Assembly (NCBI GenBank): GCA_030144725.1
Contig: JASKMD010000015.1
Location: forward strand, 1,639,487 to 1,703,486
Reading direction: 5' to 3'
Source: Haematococcus lacustris
Lineage: Eukaryota; Chlorophyta; Chlorophyceae; Chlamydomonadales; Haematococcaceae
Length of the DNA: 64,000 nt
Positions 18,418 through 28,641 of this stretch are shown here, piece by piece (within the stretch, counting starts at the first letter, position 1; every line of letters starts with the position of its first letter). The notes below the pieces were generated by a model. That model was not told the DNA's origin. It worked only from the letters and a program-made list of their open reading frames with translations, and did not search any database. A program made the position numbers and the translations under genes.

Positions 18418-21400
18418 CACCAGCTGGTCAACATCGTCCAGTGCGTAAGTATGTGTGAGTGTTTCCTTGTTTGCCGCTGCAGAGAAGTGGGGCTGGACGC
18501 CGACCCGGGCCGATATCCAGCTCAACAGCTGGGCCGCCTGGCTGATTTCAAGCACTTCCCAGGCTCTTGACCAAGCAGCCGTTGCTGACCCCTTACTAGC
18601 CGGCCTGGTGCCAAGCCTGAACAGCCTGAGCAGGAGCACAGCAGCACGCTGGAAGGAGGCAGCTGTTCAACAGCTGCTAAAGGACGCGACTGAGCTGCGG
18701 AAGCCACCTCGCAACACGCTGCCACCTCAAAACTACTCCGACTGGACCACCTTGGCCTGGGTCAGGTGGGCCAGGGGCAGGGGCAGGGGCAGGCGCTGGG
18801 GCTGATGAGTGGGGTGTCAGTGTCCTTCACTGCTTGCTCCTACCTGCTGTGCTCCCCTGCTTGCATTCTATCCCCTTAGTACCTGATGCTTGTTCATGTG
18901 CACTTCAAGAGGTGTGTTGTGCAGCTGCCTCCTTCCAGCCTGCTGCTGTGCAGCTGCCTCCTTCCAGCTGCCAGGATGCCTGTGCTGCTGCCTGGCTCGA
19001 CTGCAGGCTGGCCATGGGTGCTGAGTGGCAGCCTCCGCTGTGCAGTGATGGACCCCCTTCCAATAGTGCACTGTGTGCGCAAGACGTCACGATCAGGTAA
19101 GCGCAGCGAAAGGGGCCCAACCACACTGTGCTTGCACCCAGCGGGCAAGAGAGAAAGATGTGTGGATGGTTGAGGTGGTTGCTGCAAGTGATGTGTCTGT
19201 CTTCTGTCTGATGTTTACAGTGGCCTCAGCAGGCAGCAGCAGTGAGAGCCTTGAGGTGAAGCCTAGTTGTACACCAGACACTAAGCTGAGGATGTGACTG
19301 CGCCAATGGTTGACTTCTTTGGTTGACAAAGATGAAAATGGCATGCTCAGCCTTGCAACCCAGATCATGGTGCTTGGGTCTGGTGTAGTCTTCTCACTTT
19401 CATGTGCTGCAGCAACACTGGCAGTAGCCAAGTAGAATAGACAATGCCCATGCTGCTGCCGATGCTGATGAATCCAATACCGTGGTGGCTGGGGAGCATA
19501 CTCTGCATTAGCCTGTGCGTGTCTCAGCTCGTCCCACTTGGTTGCCCCTGCTGCCCCAGGGCGGACATGAGCCTGCCCAACCTGTTGGCTGCGATAGAAC
19601 CCCATGACAGCGCAAGCTCGGCCAAGCTGCTCACTGCTACCGCCCTGCTGGCCACCGGCAACTCCTCCTACTCCAGTTTCATTGCCTCAGTGGCAGATGG
19701 GCTGCTGAGCAGCATCAGGGTCCAAGCCCAGACTGCCTACGTGGCAGCCAGCAAGGGCGCGAAGAGAGCAGCAGGTGAGCAGTAGCAGGGGACCTTCTGA
19801 ACCTGCAGCCACCATTTGGCTTCACCAGCTGCTGGTGTGCATCTGCTCAGTGGGATGGATGGGGTGGGGCAGGGTAGGGCTGAGGTAGGCTGACCCAGGT
19901 GCCCTGTAACCACAGCCCATCCTCCACACCGCCAGCAGCCTGCCTTCCTGGGGTTTGCTGGGCGTTGTTGTGGAGGGTTGGCTGCTGCTGTTATTCTGCC
20001 TGTGGCCTGCTCTGCTGCTTCTCTCGCCTTTTTGATGGGGTTAGGGTTTGGATGAGGGCTGAAGCTGCCCCTGTCTATCTCCTTGGGTCATGGCAGAGGC
20101 TAGCGTCTGATATACGCTAGACCTGTCCATCACCTTGCTCAAACCTCGCCCCACCTACCCCCACCTAGCTCTACCCCTAACCCCGCAACACCCCAACCCG
20201 AGCGTGACCCAAAGGAAACTATTCCCTCCCACACTGCCCGTATGGCTGCCTGGTGGCAGGTCTTGACATCCAAGCCCTGGCCCTGGGTCTCCTCACCGCC
20301 CTGGCTCGCCCCTCAGAAGCGGTGCTGCTGCCCAAGCTAGCCCTGTATGTCGCTCAGCAGGGCAACACACGCCTGGATCTCAGCGCCGCCTATTGGCCCA
20401 TCTCACCTTCAACACAGGTTGGCTCCAGGCCTGTCTGCTGCACAAGCTCCAAGTCTAATATTGGGTCCAGGGCCTGGGCCTGGGCCTGGCCGTTGTCACA
20501 GTGCAGGATGAACACTAGAAGCAACCCCGGCCAGTCAAACCAGTGACATGTGATCGTACACTTCCCCAGCCCCCTTGTCCCTCACTAGGGCCTCCATTTG
20601 AGCCGGATCAGAAGTACCTACTAGCATACACTATCAGCCACTAGCAGCCACTAACTAGATCCGGCTCAAACAGTGTTATTGGGCTGTGTGGAGTAAACCC
20701 AGTGCACATGGCACATGAGCCTGCCTACCACCTACACTATTGCCTGCCTGACCTGACGGGCGGTGGCCTTTTCAAGCAACTTGGGTTTCCCGTGAAAAAT
20801 ACACGGTTGTGTGACGTTTTAGCAGCGGCCAAGGTGCCACCAGCGCAACCTCTCAACCAGCCAATAAGAAGCGGCTAAGCAGCCTGGCGGGTGGCCAGCC
20901 GCACCCGTACACTTCCCCAGCCCCTACCCCTTTGCTCTCCACCTTGTGCTGATGCTGAACTGAACAAGATGCTACCCTGTGCATGAAGAGTCTCTCACGT
21001 CAATGTCGACAAACGCTTGCCCCTGACCTCGCAGGCGGTAGGGCTCAGCATTCGATCTCTGGCTGCGTACGATGTGACAGCCGGCAGCGCCAGCCCTGAC
21101 CTGCAGCTGGAGGTGGCTGCTGGCAACACCAGACTCCTGCAGGTCTGTGGGACCAACAGACAGGCCGGTAGCAGCTTGGTGACCGCTAGGGCCAGCTGGG
21201 CCAGCTCATCTGCTTACACACAGGTTGTGGTTGTGGCCACCTTCCATGCACCTTACGCGCACATGTCTTTACCCTAGGAATGCTGCACTGACTTATCGCT
21301 GCTGACTGCACCTTGAGACTGCACGCCTGCTGCCAACCAACTCTTGAATGGCCCACATGATCCACTTGAAATCTGAACCTTGGACCGCTCCCTTACTTCA

Positions 21401-24049
21401 ACCTACTGTGTAACCCCTGCTTCCACTGCTCCACTGCGCTCAGGCTTCCTTCCGCAGCAATAGCTCCACCACTGCCTCCTCCACCACGTCCTGGTCTGCC
21501 CTCGCCTCCCCGCCAGGACCCCTCTCCTTCCAGGTCAGCTGATGGAGGGTATATGTTCGGGGAGGGTGCACAGGCAAACTGCGTCAAGCCAAGCTGGCAC
21601 TAGGCCTGCTGCACTGTCCAGCATGACCAGGGTATGGTTGTGCTGTGTGCAGGCCCATCCCAGCCATAAGTACACCCTGCTGCCCCTCACCCACGGCAAA
21701 ACCATGTGCTCCTGACACAATCTGGCTGACCTTGACTATGATTTGATTCACCTTTGATCCATCTTGACCCCTGCCCTGCCCTACACCAACACAAATCAAC
21801 ACCTTGTCCTTACCATACCTGGCATTGTGCGACCTGGCCTGACCCACCCCACGCTTGCTTGCTTGCTTGTGTGCAGGTCCAGGGCAGGGGTGAGGCCTCC
21901 CTGGCTGTCTCCCTGAATTTTGTGCCCGCCCTCCTGCTGCCCTACCCCACTTACCGCGGGCTGTGGCTGGAGGCAGTGGTGCAGGCCACTGACCCTCAGA
22001 CTGGCCAGGCAGTGGGGCCAGCGCTGGCAGGAGCACCCCTAGGGGCACTGCTCATGGTGACCCTCCAGGTGCGCAGTAGCGGGGAATGAGGTGGATGCAG
22101 GCAGCGTGGCAGGCTGAAGTTAATCATGGGGCAGCAGGGGGCTGGGCCCAGGGCAGGGTGATATCCACCTGCTGCCGCTACACAGGGTGCAAGAGCCACT
22201 GCTAGTCTCATATAGACCTCCTGTCCCCTCCCTGGCTGACCTTAACTCCTCATTGTTCAACGCCATCACACCTGATGACTAAGGTGCTCAACAAGCCTGC
22301 GAGACAGAAGCAGGCCTCGAGCAGCTGAGCTCCTGACTTTTAACCACCTGAACACCTGCTATTTACCTGAATGGCACCTGGTTAGCCTGCCTGATCAGCA
22401 GGCCGCTCTTACCCTGTCACCTGCTCACCTGCTCACCCCCTGCTCCCCCACCTGCCCCCTGGCTGTGCAGCTGAGCAGCCCTGACGACCTGGGTCAGGTT
22501 AGCCTGGTGGCACTGGTGCCGGGTGGCCTGGAGCCCCTGGACCCCCTGGTGCCGGGTAGCGGGGACAGGGGCGGCGGTGTGGTGTGCGCCTTGGGCGGCC
22601 TGACCAGTGGCAGCGCGAGCCTGCCTTGGCTCCGCTCCTGGTGGTGGCCCGTGTGCCCAGCCATGGTGAGCTCCCGAGAGACTGGGCTAGGGAGGCAAGG
22701 GGGGAGGCGGGGAAGCAGTTCAGGGAGGGGCTGTGACCAGCTGAGGCTAGCCAGGGGTGTGGTCAGGGTGGAGGCCGATGAGGTGTGACATGGCCATATG
22801 AGAATGGGCCAGGGGGCAGCAGGAGAGGGTACATACTGGACAGCAGCAGAGGACACACACCAGAGCAACAGCAAAGGCACCCGCTTTGCTGTCGCCCTGC
22901 TGTGAACACACCCTCATCTCTACCTCACACGTCACATCAATACAAACCACGGCCAAGGGGTGGGTGGGTAGGTTTGGCAGTAGAGGACTGGGCCCAGGGA
23001 GCGCTGTGAGAGCAGTGAGCTCGCAATGGGGCTGTCCAGTCACACGCCCCTCCAGGCTGCTGATGGCCTTCAGGCGGGCTCCAAGGCAGACTACCCCCCT
23101 GCTGCACCCACCAACTATGTCCGCTGCTGCTCTGGCTGTGGCCACTGCCCTCCTTGCTACTCCCCCCTCCGCCCTTCGACCTCCAGCCACTGGCTCGCAC
23201 CCCTCCTGCTGACTCGCTCCCCTGCTGCATCGCTGCTGTGCTTTGCAGTCGGTGCTGCCCAGCAAGGTGTCGTGGCAGTGGCAGGCCCTGATGGCAGGCA
23301 CTCACAGCCTCAGCTTCACAGCAGTGGCGGCCACAGAGGGCGTGTTTGTGCTGCCCCCCATCAGGGCACAGGCAGACAACCAGCCAGAGGTGAGCTGGGC
23401 TACACAGCTGCAGTGGGGCTGACGGTTAGGGCGGTTAGGGTGGTTAGGGGGTGGTTAGGTTAGGGTGGTTAGGGCGGGTGAGGGGGTGGGGAGTGGGGGA
23501 GGTAGACAATGAGCTGGAGACTGGACATTTTATGTGGAGCTCTGTGATGGGGTTGCTGCATAGCACAACTTGACGAGCCCAACATATGCCCAGAGCCACA
23601 CAGCAAAGCATGCTTACATGTGCACCACACTGTACGTTACACCTGGTTGCACCTTGATGCATGTGTTGATGCATGTGTGATTCAAGTCACAGCCCCTCCA
23701 TATGCACAACTCAGGAAGCATGGTGATGCGACAGGCAGAAGCGAAGGGGTACCACCCACTGCAGACCCTGATGCTGATGCCGGTGCTGTTCTGGCTGCGG
23801 CTGCGGCTGGGCTTGCACGTGCAGGTGATGGGCATGACGGCAAGCAGCACCTTCACCGTGGGTCCAGCGGGCAGCGCCGCCTTGCCCCTGCGTGGCCCTG
23901 ACCCCAGCTCGTCCTCCGCCGCCACCCTGCCCCAGTCCTGCCCTTCCAACTGCAATGGCAACGGCGCATGCAACATCCTGAACGGCAGCTGCGTGTGCAG
24001 CTCAGGCTGGCAAGGCCTGGCATGCGGGGAGCAGGCCCCAGCCTTCTAG
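13221..24049 (+). CDS. Alpha-2-macroglobulin-family protein with C-terminal EGF-like module (N-terminus missing)
   Basis: About 17 exons on the plus strand can be chained, including 13221-13330, 13607-13700, 15809-15932, 16303-16489, 16791-16885, 17264-17346, 17716-17851, 18045-18217, 18483-18765, 19560-19774, 20260-20417, 21034-21142, 21444-21533, 21877-22068, 22471-22665, 23249-23389 and 23825-24049. The order follows the C-terminal half of bacterial-type A2M: a macroglobulin domain (LVVRRSVSITASLPRAVRIN, GVLVTAPGYAGPAPLPVTVS), helical toroid repeats (LSIRSLAAYDV), then SSPDDLGQVSLVALVPGGLE and VFVLPPIRAQADNQPE|VMGMTASSTF. A tenascin-type EGF (CPSNCNGNGACNILNGSCVC) ends the protein. A2Ms trap proteinases outside the cell. 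The CxEQ thioester expected near LQTAFQGILSQANARDPSD (17800-18070) is absent. Exon 16303-16489 needs a one-base shift near 16375, and the junction to the next exon is unclear. N-terminal MG domains are not in the window. Confidence 0.8.
13792..13970 (-). repeat. Fanzor-2 terminal module with 13-bp perfect inverted repeat
   Basis: TTTGAGCCGGATC at 13815-13827 pairs perfectly with GATCCGGCTCAAA at 13876-13888, leaving a 48-nt loop. The whole module recurs at 20574-20750 with only a few substitutions, none of them in the stem arms (20597-20609 and 20658-20670). It sits directly 3' of the nuclease gene stop at 14048, where an omega RNA and transposon end are expected. Either a stable RNA stem or a transposase binding site would explain it. 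Confidence 0.65.
14048..15310 (-). pseudogene. Fanzor-2 nuclease, 5' truncated and frameshifted
   Basis: The minus-strand segments align with the Fanzor at 9725-11447. About 15291-14967 encodes RRWKLTKGEVKHASGLH ... WLAPIKPHLQHL ... DRALEQFFNKV, matching HWTLTAGQYY ... WLAKVKPQLTAL ... VASFWAKV. Next, 14865-14440 carries LVVFFGAATIGTARGWGADA and RuvC-II (RVVLVDEHRTSRVSS). Then, after a one-base slip in a C-run near 14430, comes a Pro/Lys-rich linker and RuvC-III (WLDRDCNAALNMQRI) followed by RPLELCYWPDQG, ending at 14048. The RuvC-I VDPG block upstream of RRWKLT is not found, so one catalytic Asp is missing. With the frameshift this copy is very likely inactive. It belongs to a family distinct from the 9.7-kb Fanzor. 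Confidence 0.8.
18366..18418 (+). repeat. CAG microsatellite in an intron
   Basis: About 17 CAG units within the intron 18218-18482 of the A2M-like gene. The repeat is not in a recognised exon. Confidence 0.9.
20574..20905 (-). mobile_element. 332-bp non-autonomous Fanzor-2 derivative, 19-bp target duplication
   Basis: The 19-mer CGTACACTTCCCCAGCCCC flanks the element at 20555-20573 and 20906-20924. The left 177 bp equal the 3' end module of the Fanzor element at 13792. The right 155 bp (20751-20905) are unrelated to anything else in the window and may represent the other end of the autonomous element. There is no ORF. It lies in an intron of the A2M-like gene (20418-21033). This is a MITE-like derivative keeping the putative omega-RNA end. 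Confidence 0.85.
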
Positions 24050-24840
24050 TGCATAAAGGTGCAGGGGTGTGGTCAGGAGTGTGTCTGACCAGACTTGCTG
24101 CAGGTTGCAGGTGCTGTGGGAAATACGTGGAAAGAGGGGGGAAGGGGAAGGGCCTGTCACAAGTGCACAGTACAGCCAAACATGATTGCACATACTCGGA
24201 CGATAGACAGTCGCCACATGCCTTGGGCAAGCAAGTGTGTGTCTGCTGGCCAACCCAGCAGGAGATTTTGATGAGCACAGCAATGATTTGGAAATAATCA
24301 TAGGACGTACCTTGAATGGCCCGCGAACATGGTTTATGGTGGGTTCAGTACATGCTTACAATACACTGTTCTTGCTGGCAGTGGAATGTTTAAACAGCGG
24401 CTTGCAAACGCAAATGTGGTGGAATGAATGTGGTTCCGTTTCGGGGTGTTGCGAGCATGCTTGCGATTTAATGAGCAAAACAATTGAATGAACAGTTGTA
24501 AACGTTAGCAGAACAAGACGAGCATGTGTGTGCCCGTCACTATGCCTGCTGCTTGGTTGGCTTGATTTTTGGGATGAGATACGTTGCAGCTGGGCATTGC
24601 TGTGTCCCAGCGTGCGACGTAGTCGGAGCGAGGGCAGGCACAGAGCATGGTCACCCCTGCCCAGCTGGCAGCCATTCGCCTACCCCGTCCACTCCTAGCC
24701 AGCCCCAGCAGCTCTTGAAACGACCACCCTGCCAAGAGCCGGCAACCGTGGAATGGCGCTCCTGGCAGGGAGCGGCCAGGCTGTGGGTGTAGAGGGGTCC
24801 GTTGGGCAAGCACTTGCTGAGGCTGGCTGTCAGGTGCATG
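24050..24840. other. Intergenic stretch 3' of the A2M-like gene
   Basis: The A2M stop codon is followed by non-coding sequence of somewhat lower GC. No gene, RNA or recognised repeat was seen. Short ORFs here lack homology to anything I know. Confidence 0.5.
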
Positions 24841-25202
24841 CATACTCTAGCGCACACACATCCCCTTTGTTGGGGGCAATCGAACTGTTTGTTATGTTTG
24901 GCTCATGGCATGATACACATGTCACTGTCGCTGCCGCTGGTGCCGCCGCTGCCACTTCCGCAGCAGGCCTCTGTCGCGCACGCACACCCACTCCTGGCCT
25001 GGTCTGCCTGGGTTAGGCATAGCTGGGCGGCCCAGCCAGCTGCTGAGCTCGCGGGGGCGGCACGGCCCGGCTGCAATGCGGCGGATGTTCAGCGCGGCTG
25101 ACACGTCTCGATCGTAGAACCTGATGCCCGTGCTTGTTGAGCACATCAGGCCCCAGATGCGGGACCGCGTCGCCATGCTGCGCACCGGGCGCACTTGGAT
25201 GT
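24840..25202 (-). pseudogene. Intronless Fanzor C-terminal fragment with 3' hairpin
   Basis: On the minus strand this reads VRPVRSMATRSRIWGLMC, then FYDRDVSAALNIRRI (RuvC-III), PRELSSWLGRPAMPNPGRPG and a basic end at 24922. It matches the last two exons of the 9.7-kb Fanzor (PVKSMAKRSQVRGLMC, LYDRDVSAALNIRR, RPAMPKPGQPGQEWV). The intron between these two blocks in that gene is absent here, and no intron is needed. The RuvC-I and RuvC-II parts are missing. The conserved hairpin CCCC-loop-GGGG and ATGTGTGTG follow downstream (24851-24876), after which similarity stops. Upstream it abuts a TIR-like sequence at 25207-25231. Confidence 0.8.
24862..24876 (-). ncRNA. Fanzor 3' hairpin, second copy
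   Basis: Reads CCCCCAACAAAGGGG on the minus strand, followed by ATGTGTGTG. It occupies the same position relative to the Fanzor stop codon as 11491-11505. The loop differs while the stem is kept. Confidence 0.45.
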
Positions 25203-25206
25203 TGGA

Positions 25207-25231
25207 CCAACCCCATGTTGGGGCATCCTGA
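25207..25231 (-). repeat. TIR-family 5' end joined to the Fanzor fragment
   Basis: On the minus strand this is TCAGGATGCCCCAACATGGG plus GTTGG, corresponding to the 5' end of the coiled-coil TIR elements (TCAGGCGTTCCCAACATGGG at 1395). Fanzor coding sequence follows within a few bases. Confidence 0.55.
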
Positions 25232-25234
25232 GCG

Positions 25235-25875
25235 CAGGCGGCCCCAACTAACAGAAAATGACAGGAAACCGACCCCTGGTAATCAAAACGACGCCGCGTC
25301 TCAGCCACGTGGTTTCTATTTATGTTTCGCACATCACTGGATAGAGGACCCCGTCAGCTATGCGGTACAACATGTATCATTAAATACTGTGCATTGTGCT
25401 GAGTGCTATAGCGGCTCGAGAGACCGCCGCGACCGACGTGGCTCAGCATCCCCTGCAAACAGTCAGGGACAGTCGCCGCAGTCAAAACGATTCACATGGC
25501 ACGCCAAACCGATGTAAACGCGCCACTCCACACACGCACAGAAATATACAAGGCTGCTGCACTGCTTGACCGCTTCGTGAGCAGTACCATTGGCCTGGCC
25601 TGTCTGCAAGACCTCACAAGGTGTGTAGGCCATTGCTATGTTACCTTGCTCGACATGTTGGGTCCGATCCCTCCCGCCCGCCCTCCGCTTGCGTCTTCAG
25701 CTCGTGTCCAGCTCCGATGTGGCTGGAGGGTTGAGCAGCTCAGGGGATGCACCAGCTGCCATCTGCTGCCAGGGGTGGGCAGCAGGAGGGGTGGGCAGCC
25801 CAGGGGCGGCGCCAGCACCAGCTGCCAGCTGCTGCAAGGGGGGGGCAGAAGGAGGGGTGGGCAGCTATGTTAGGG
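25235..25875 (-). mobile_element. Coiled-coil TIR element, 3' part
   Basis: The 3' terminus CAGGCGGCCCCAAC is followed by TAACAGAAAATGACAGGAAA and a stretch shared with 28642-29250 and 62820-63400. The shared interior includes GACCGCCGCGACCGACGTGG (25421-25440) and ACAGTCAGGGACAGTCGCCG. The coding tail on the minus strand (about 25640-25870) is Pro/Gly-rich and lacks the 5' half. It starts only a few bases after the TIR at 25231, so two element ends lie back to back. Confidence 0.65.
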
Positions 25876-26149
25876 CGGGGCTGGGATTGGGAGGGGGTAG
25901 CAGGGGTGGGGGCAAGCCTCGGTCTCGCATTTTACAACCGCCTAAAACGACCTGCGACACCATTATCTACTACGTAATTGTGTTGATAGGTGTGTTTGCC
26001 GCTGTGCAGGCTAATGAAGGCCATGGTAAGGCAAGTGTAGGGGATCAGTAGGGCTGATCCCCATGTTTGGATAAGAGTGAGGATAAGGTTTAGTCAGCTA
26101 CTTAGGTCATATTCTGGGCTTTCCTCGGGACTCGAGTAGTGAACCAGCA

Positions 26150-26445
26150 GATATCAAGAATGTAAGAACCAATGCACCTACGAGTCCCGTTACAGCAAGA
26201 AAAGGGGAGTGAAGGCTGACTGTGCCAATGTGCAGAAAGCGAGGGAGGTTATGGCACAGCGGAGGGCTGCAGAGGCTGCTGGTCCCATTCAGATTGGTGC
26301 GCAAGCAGGGGCTATTGCTGCTGAGGCTGAGGCCCAGGCTGATGTTGGTGTTGATGAGGCTGATGCGCAGTTGCACCGGGTTCATGCAGGCCTGCAGCAC
26401 AGGGAGCAGCAATTTGAGGAGTTTGAGTGTGAGGCTGACGGTTAA
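26150..26445 (+). other. Possible exon or repeat-derived ORF, unrecognised
   Basis: The frame from about 26209 encodes KADCANVQKAREVMAQRRAA followed by Ala/Glu/Gln-rich helical sequence (AEAEAQADVGVDEADAQLHR) and ends at 26445. It would be a charged helical or coiled-coil peptide of about 80 residues. I recognise no family. Given the surroundings it may be part of a transposon-encoded protein. Confidence 0.2.
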
Positions 26446-27311
26446 TGTGGCTGGGTTTAAGGTGCACGGGGAGTCAATCTGCAGAAGCAAGAACGGCCCA
26501 CACTGATCGGCAGCGTACTACTGGCCGAAATTATGACTGGGTGCATGGTTAAGGAGCGTCCGGGGCTGTATCATATTATATGATATATACAATGTATCAT
26601 GATAATATCATTATATTTCATTATAAGCCCTGTTTCTGCAGCGCAAGACGCCTGCGGGGACCCTTTGTCCCTCGCGCACTGGTCGTAACCGTGCGCGCTG
26701 AGGTTCGGGTGGCAGTTAGGCGGCAGTTGGCGGGCAGTGCTGGGTTCTGGGCAGGGTTCTGACGCCGATGAGCCAGAGCAGACGTAAACCGTGTAATGCT
26801 GCCATCAAGCGAGGTGCTCCGCAGACTGCAAAACAGCAAGCACGCATTTGTTGTTCCAGTGCAAACAGCCAACAGTGCAAGGCCATGTAGATGCTGTGTG
26901 CAAGCGCTGCCCGAAAATTCTCAGCGTGGGCAACATGAGCCAAACGGTGGGCCAACACAAGTGCCGCTGGCATCTACACAAGGCACCAATGTATAGCCGA
27001 CATATGGGCCCATCCCACTTGAGGAGCGAGGTCCAGCCCAGCCTCGAGAAGTGCAACGCGCCTTACGCCGCTTAGACCTTGTTTTTGGCCAGGTCGCGTT
27101 TGCTTTCGTCCACCTGTCCACCTCCAGTCCATCTTTCAACTTTTGCTTTCGGAGAAGCACTATCGCATCGAGGTGTTAGTTAGTGTATGCTCCTCCCTTC
27201 CCTCCCTCCCACCACACCACCACCTCCCAAGCCATTGACCCATCTTCCTTTCTGTGCCACCGGCAGAGCATGTGTTGTGCATGTTGACGAAGCAACCTCT
27301 TGATAACATAG

Positions 27312-27601
27312 CAGGCTGCAGCTGCAGGCCAGCAGCACCTGGAGGCTGCAGCTGCAGGCCAGCACCACCTGGAGGCTGCAGCTGCAGGCCAGCACCACCT
27401 AGAGGCTGCAGCAGCAGGCCAGCAGCACCAGCAGGCTGGAGCTGCAGGCCAACAGCACCTGGAGGCTGCAGCTGCAGGCCAGCAGCACCAGCAGGCTGGA
27501 GCTGCAGGCCAGCAGCACCTGGAGGCTGCAGCTGCAGGCCAGCAGCACCAGCAGGCTGGAGCTGCAGGCCAGCAGCACCTGGAGGCTGCAACTGCAGCCC
27601 A
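27312..27601. repeat. 30-bp minisatellite, about 9.7 units
   Basis: The unit is close to GGCTGCAGCTGCAGGCCAGC followed by AGCACCTGGA, alternating with a variant containing CAGGCTGGAGCTGCAGGCCA. Because the period is a multiple of three, long open frames appear on both strands (Cys/Trp/Pro-rich or Gln-rich). They are artefacts of the repeat. Confidence 0.9.
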
Positions 27602-27769
27602 GGGAGCATGCCAGCAACACTTGCAGATTGGTACCCCCACTAAACCACCCAGTATAGGAGGGCTTATTGATCGTGGTAGAGGAGCTACGCGTCAAGGCCA
27701 ACATCCCCACATGAGGGTCTCCAGGGCCATCCCTGCTGCTGGCAGAGGGCTTGTAGTAGGGTGTGACAG

Positions 27770-27950
27770 CAGCAGCAGGCTGGCCATGTGTGGCACCGGG
27801 CCTAGCAGTCGCCCAGGACTCTTAGTGTGCCATGTGTGGGTGTGAGCAGCAGGATGGCCATGTGTGGCACTGAGCCTAGCAGCCGCTCTGGACTCTTAGC
27901 ATGCCGTGTGTGGGTGTGAGCAGCAGGCTGGCCGTGTACGGCACCATGCA
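27770..27950. repeat. About 74-bp tandem repeat, 2.4 units
   Basis: Units starting AGCAGCAGGCTGGCCATGTG are at 27770, 27844 and 27918 (partial), each containing a GGACTCTTAG core and ending in GTGTGGGTGTG. Non-coding. Confidence 0.8.
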
Positions 27951-28641
27951 GCATGGTGTATGAGAGTCAACTTTAGAGCAGCACGGACGGCCCACAAAGG
28001 AAGGCATCGCGTTATTGGTCAAGGGATACGTTGTGACTCGTCACAAATAATCAACCAAGCTCGTCAGCCCAGCATCTGACGTCATGGTTGGAAAGTTACG
28101 AGGACAATAAAAAAGTCCACATTTGGGTCCACATGGGGTCACGAGACAAACGAAAGTGAGCGCGTCCATGCAGCTGAGCCACTGAGCGCGATAGCTGCTC
28201 GCTGATCCCAGCCCCACTAAGCACCCCATTCCCGACACAACGCGACCCCAACTTCCAACACCCCCGCCCGCCCCGGCACAGGTGCATATCAGCTCGTGAG
28301 CTGCACGGCCCTGCGCAAGATTCGCTGAAACACTCTCAAAGATCAGTCAGATAATAATCAGGGGTGCAGCCAATGGCGGGGGTGACCATATGCGAAGGCA
28401 TGCAAGTGGTAGCATGGAGAAGGCCATGAAATCACCCATTGGGACACCATAGAAAAGGCAGGGCTTTGGCAGGGATACAAGCTAACCTAAAAAGGTAAAG
28501 GCTTGTGTGGGAAGCTGCACGGAACCGAATGAAAGGAACGATCAAAGCGCCTCCTGCTCGTCTGCATCATCATCTGCTGTCCCTGCTGCACCAGCCCCTT
28601 TAGGAGGCAGAAGCTGCAGCCGCCCTGCCGCCCTGAGCCTG

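Noticed and set aside
26796..27075. Cys/His-rich frame (CKRCPK ... HKCRWHLH) resembling a BED zinc finger
   Set aside because: The spacing is loose, and no hAT transposase core or TIR was found nearby. Too weak to annotate.
27312..27601. CRISPR-like regular array
   Set aside because: The units are contiguous 30-bp minisatellite repeats without unique spacers, in a eukaryotic genome.
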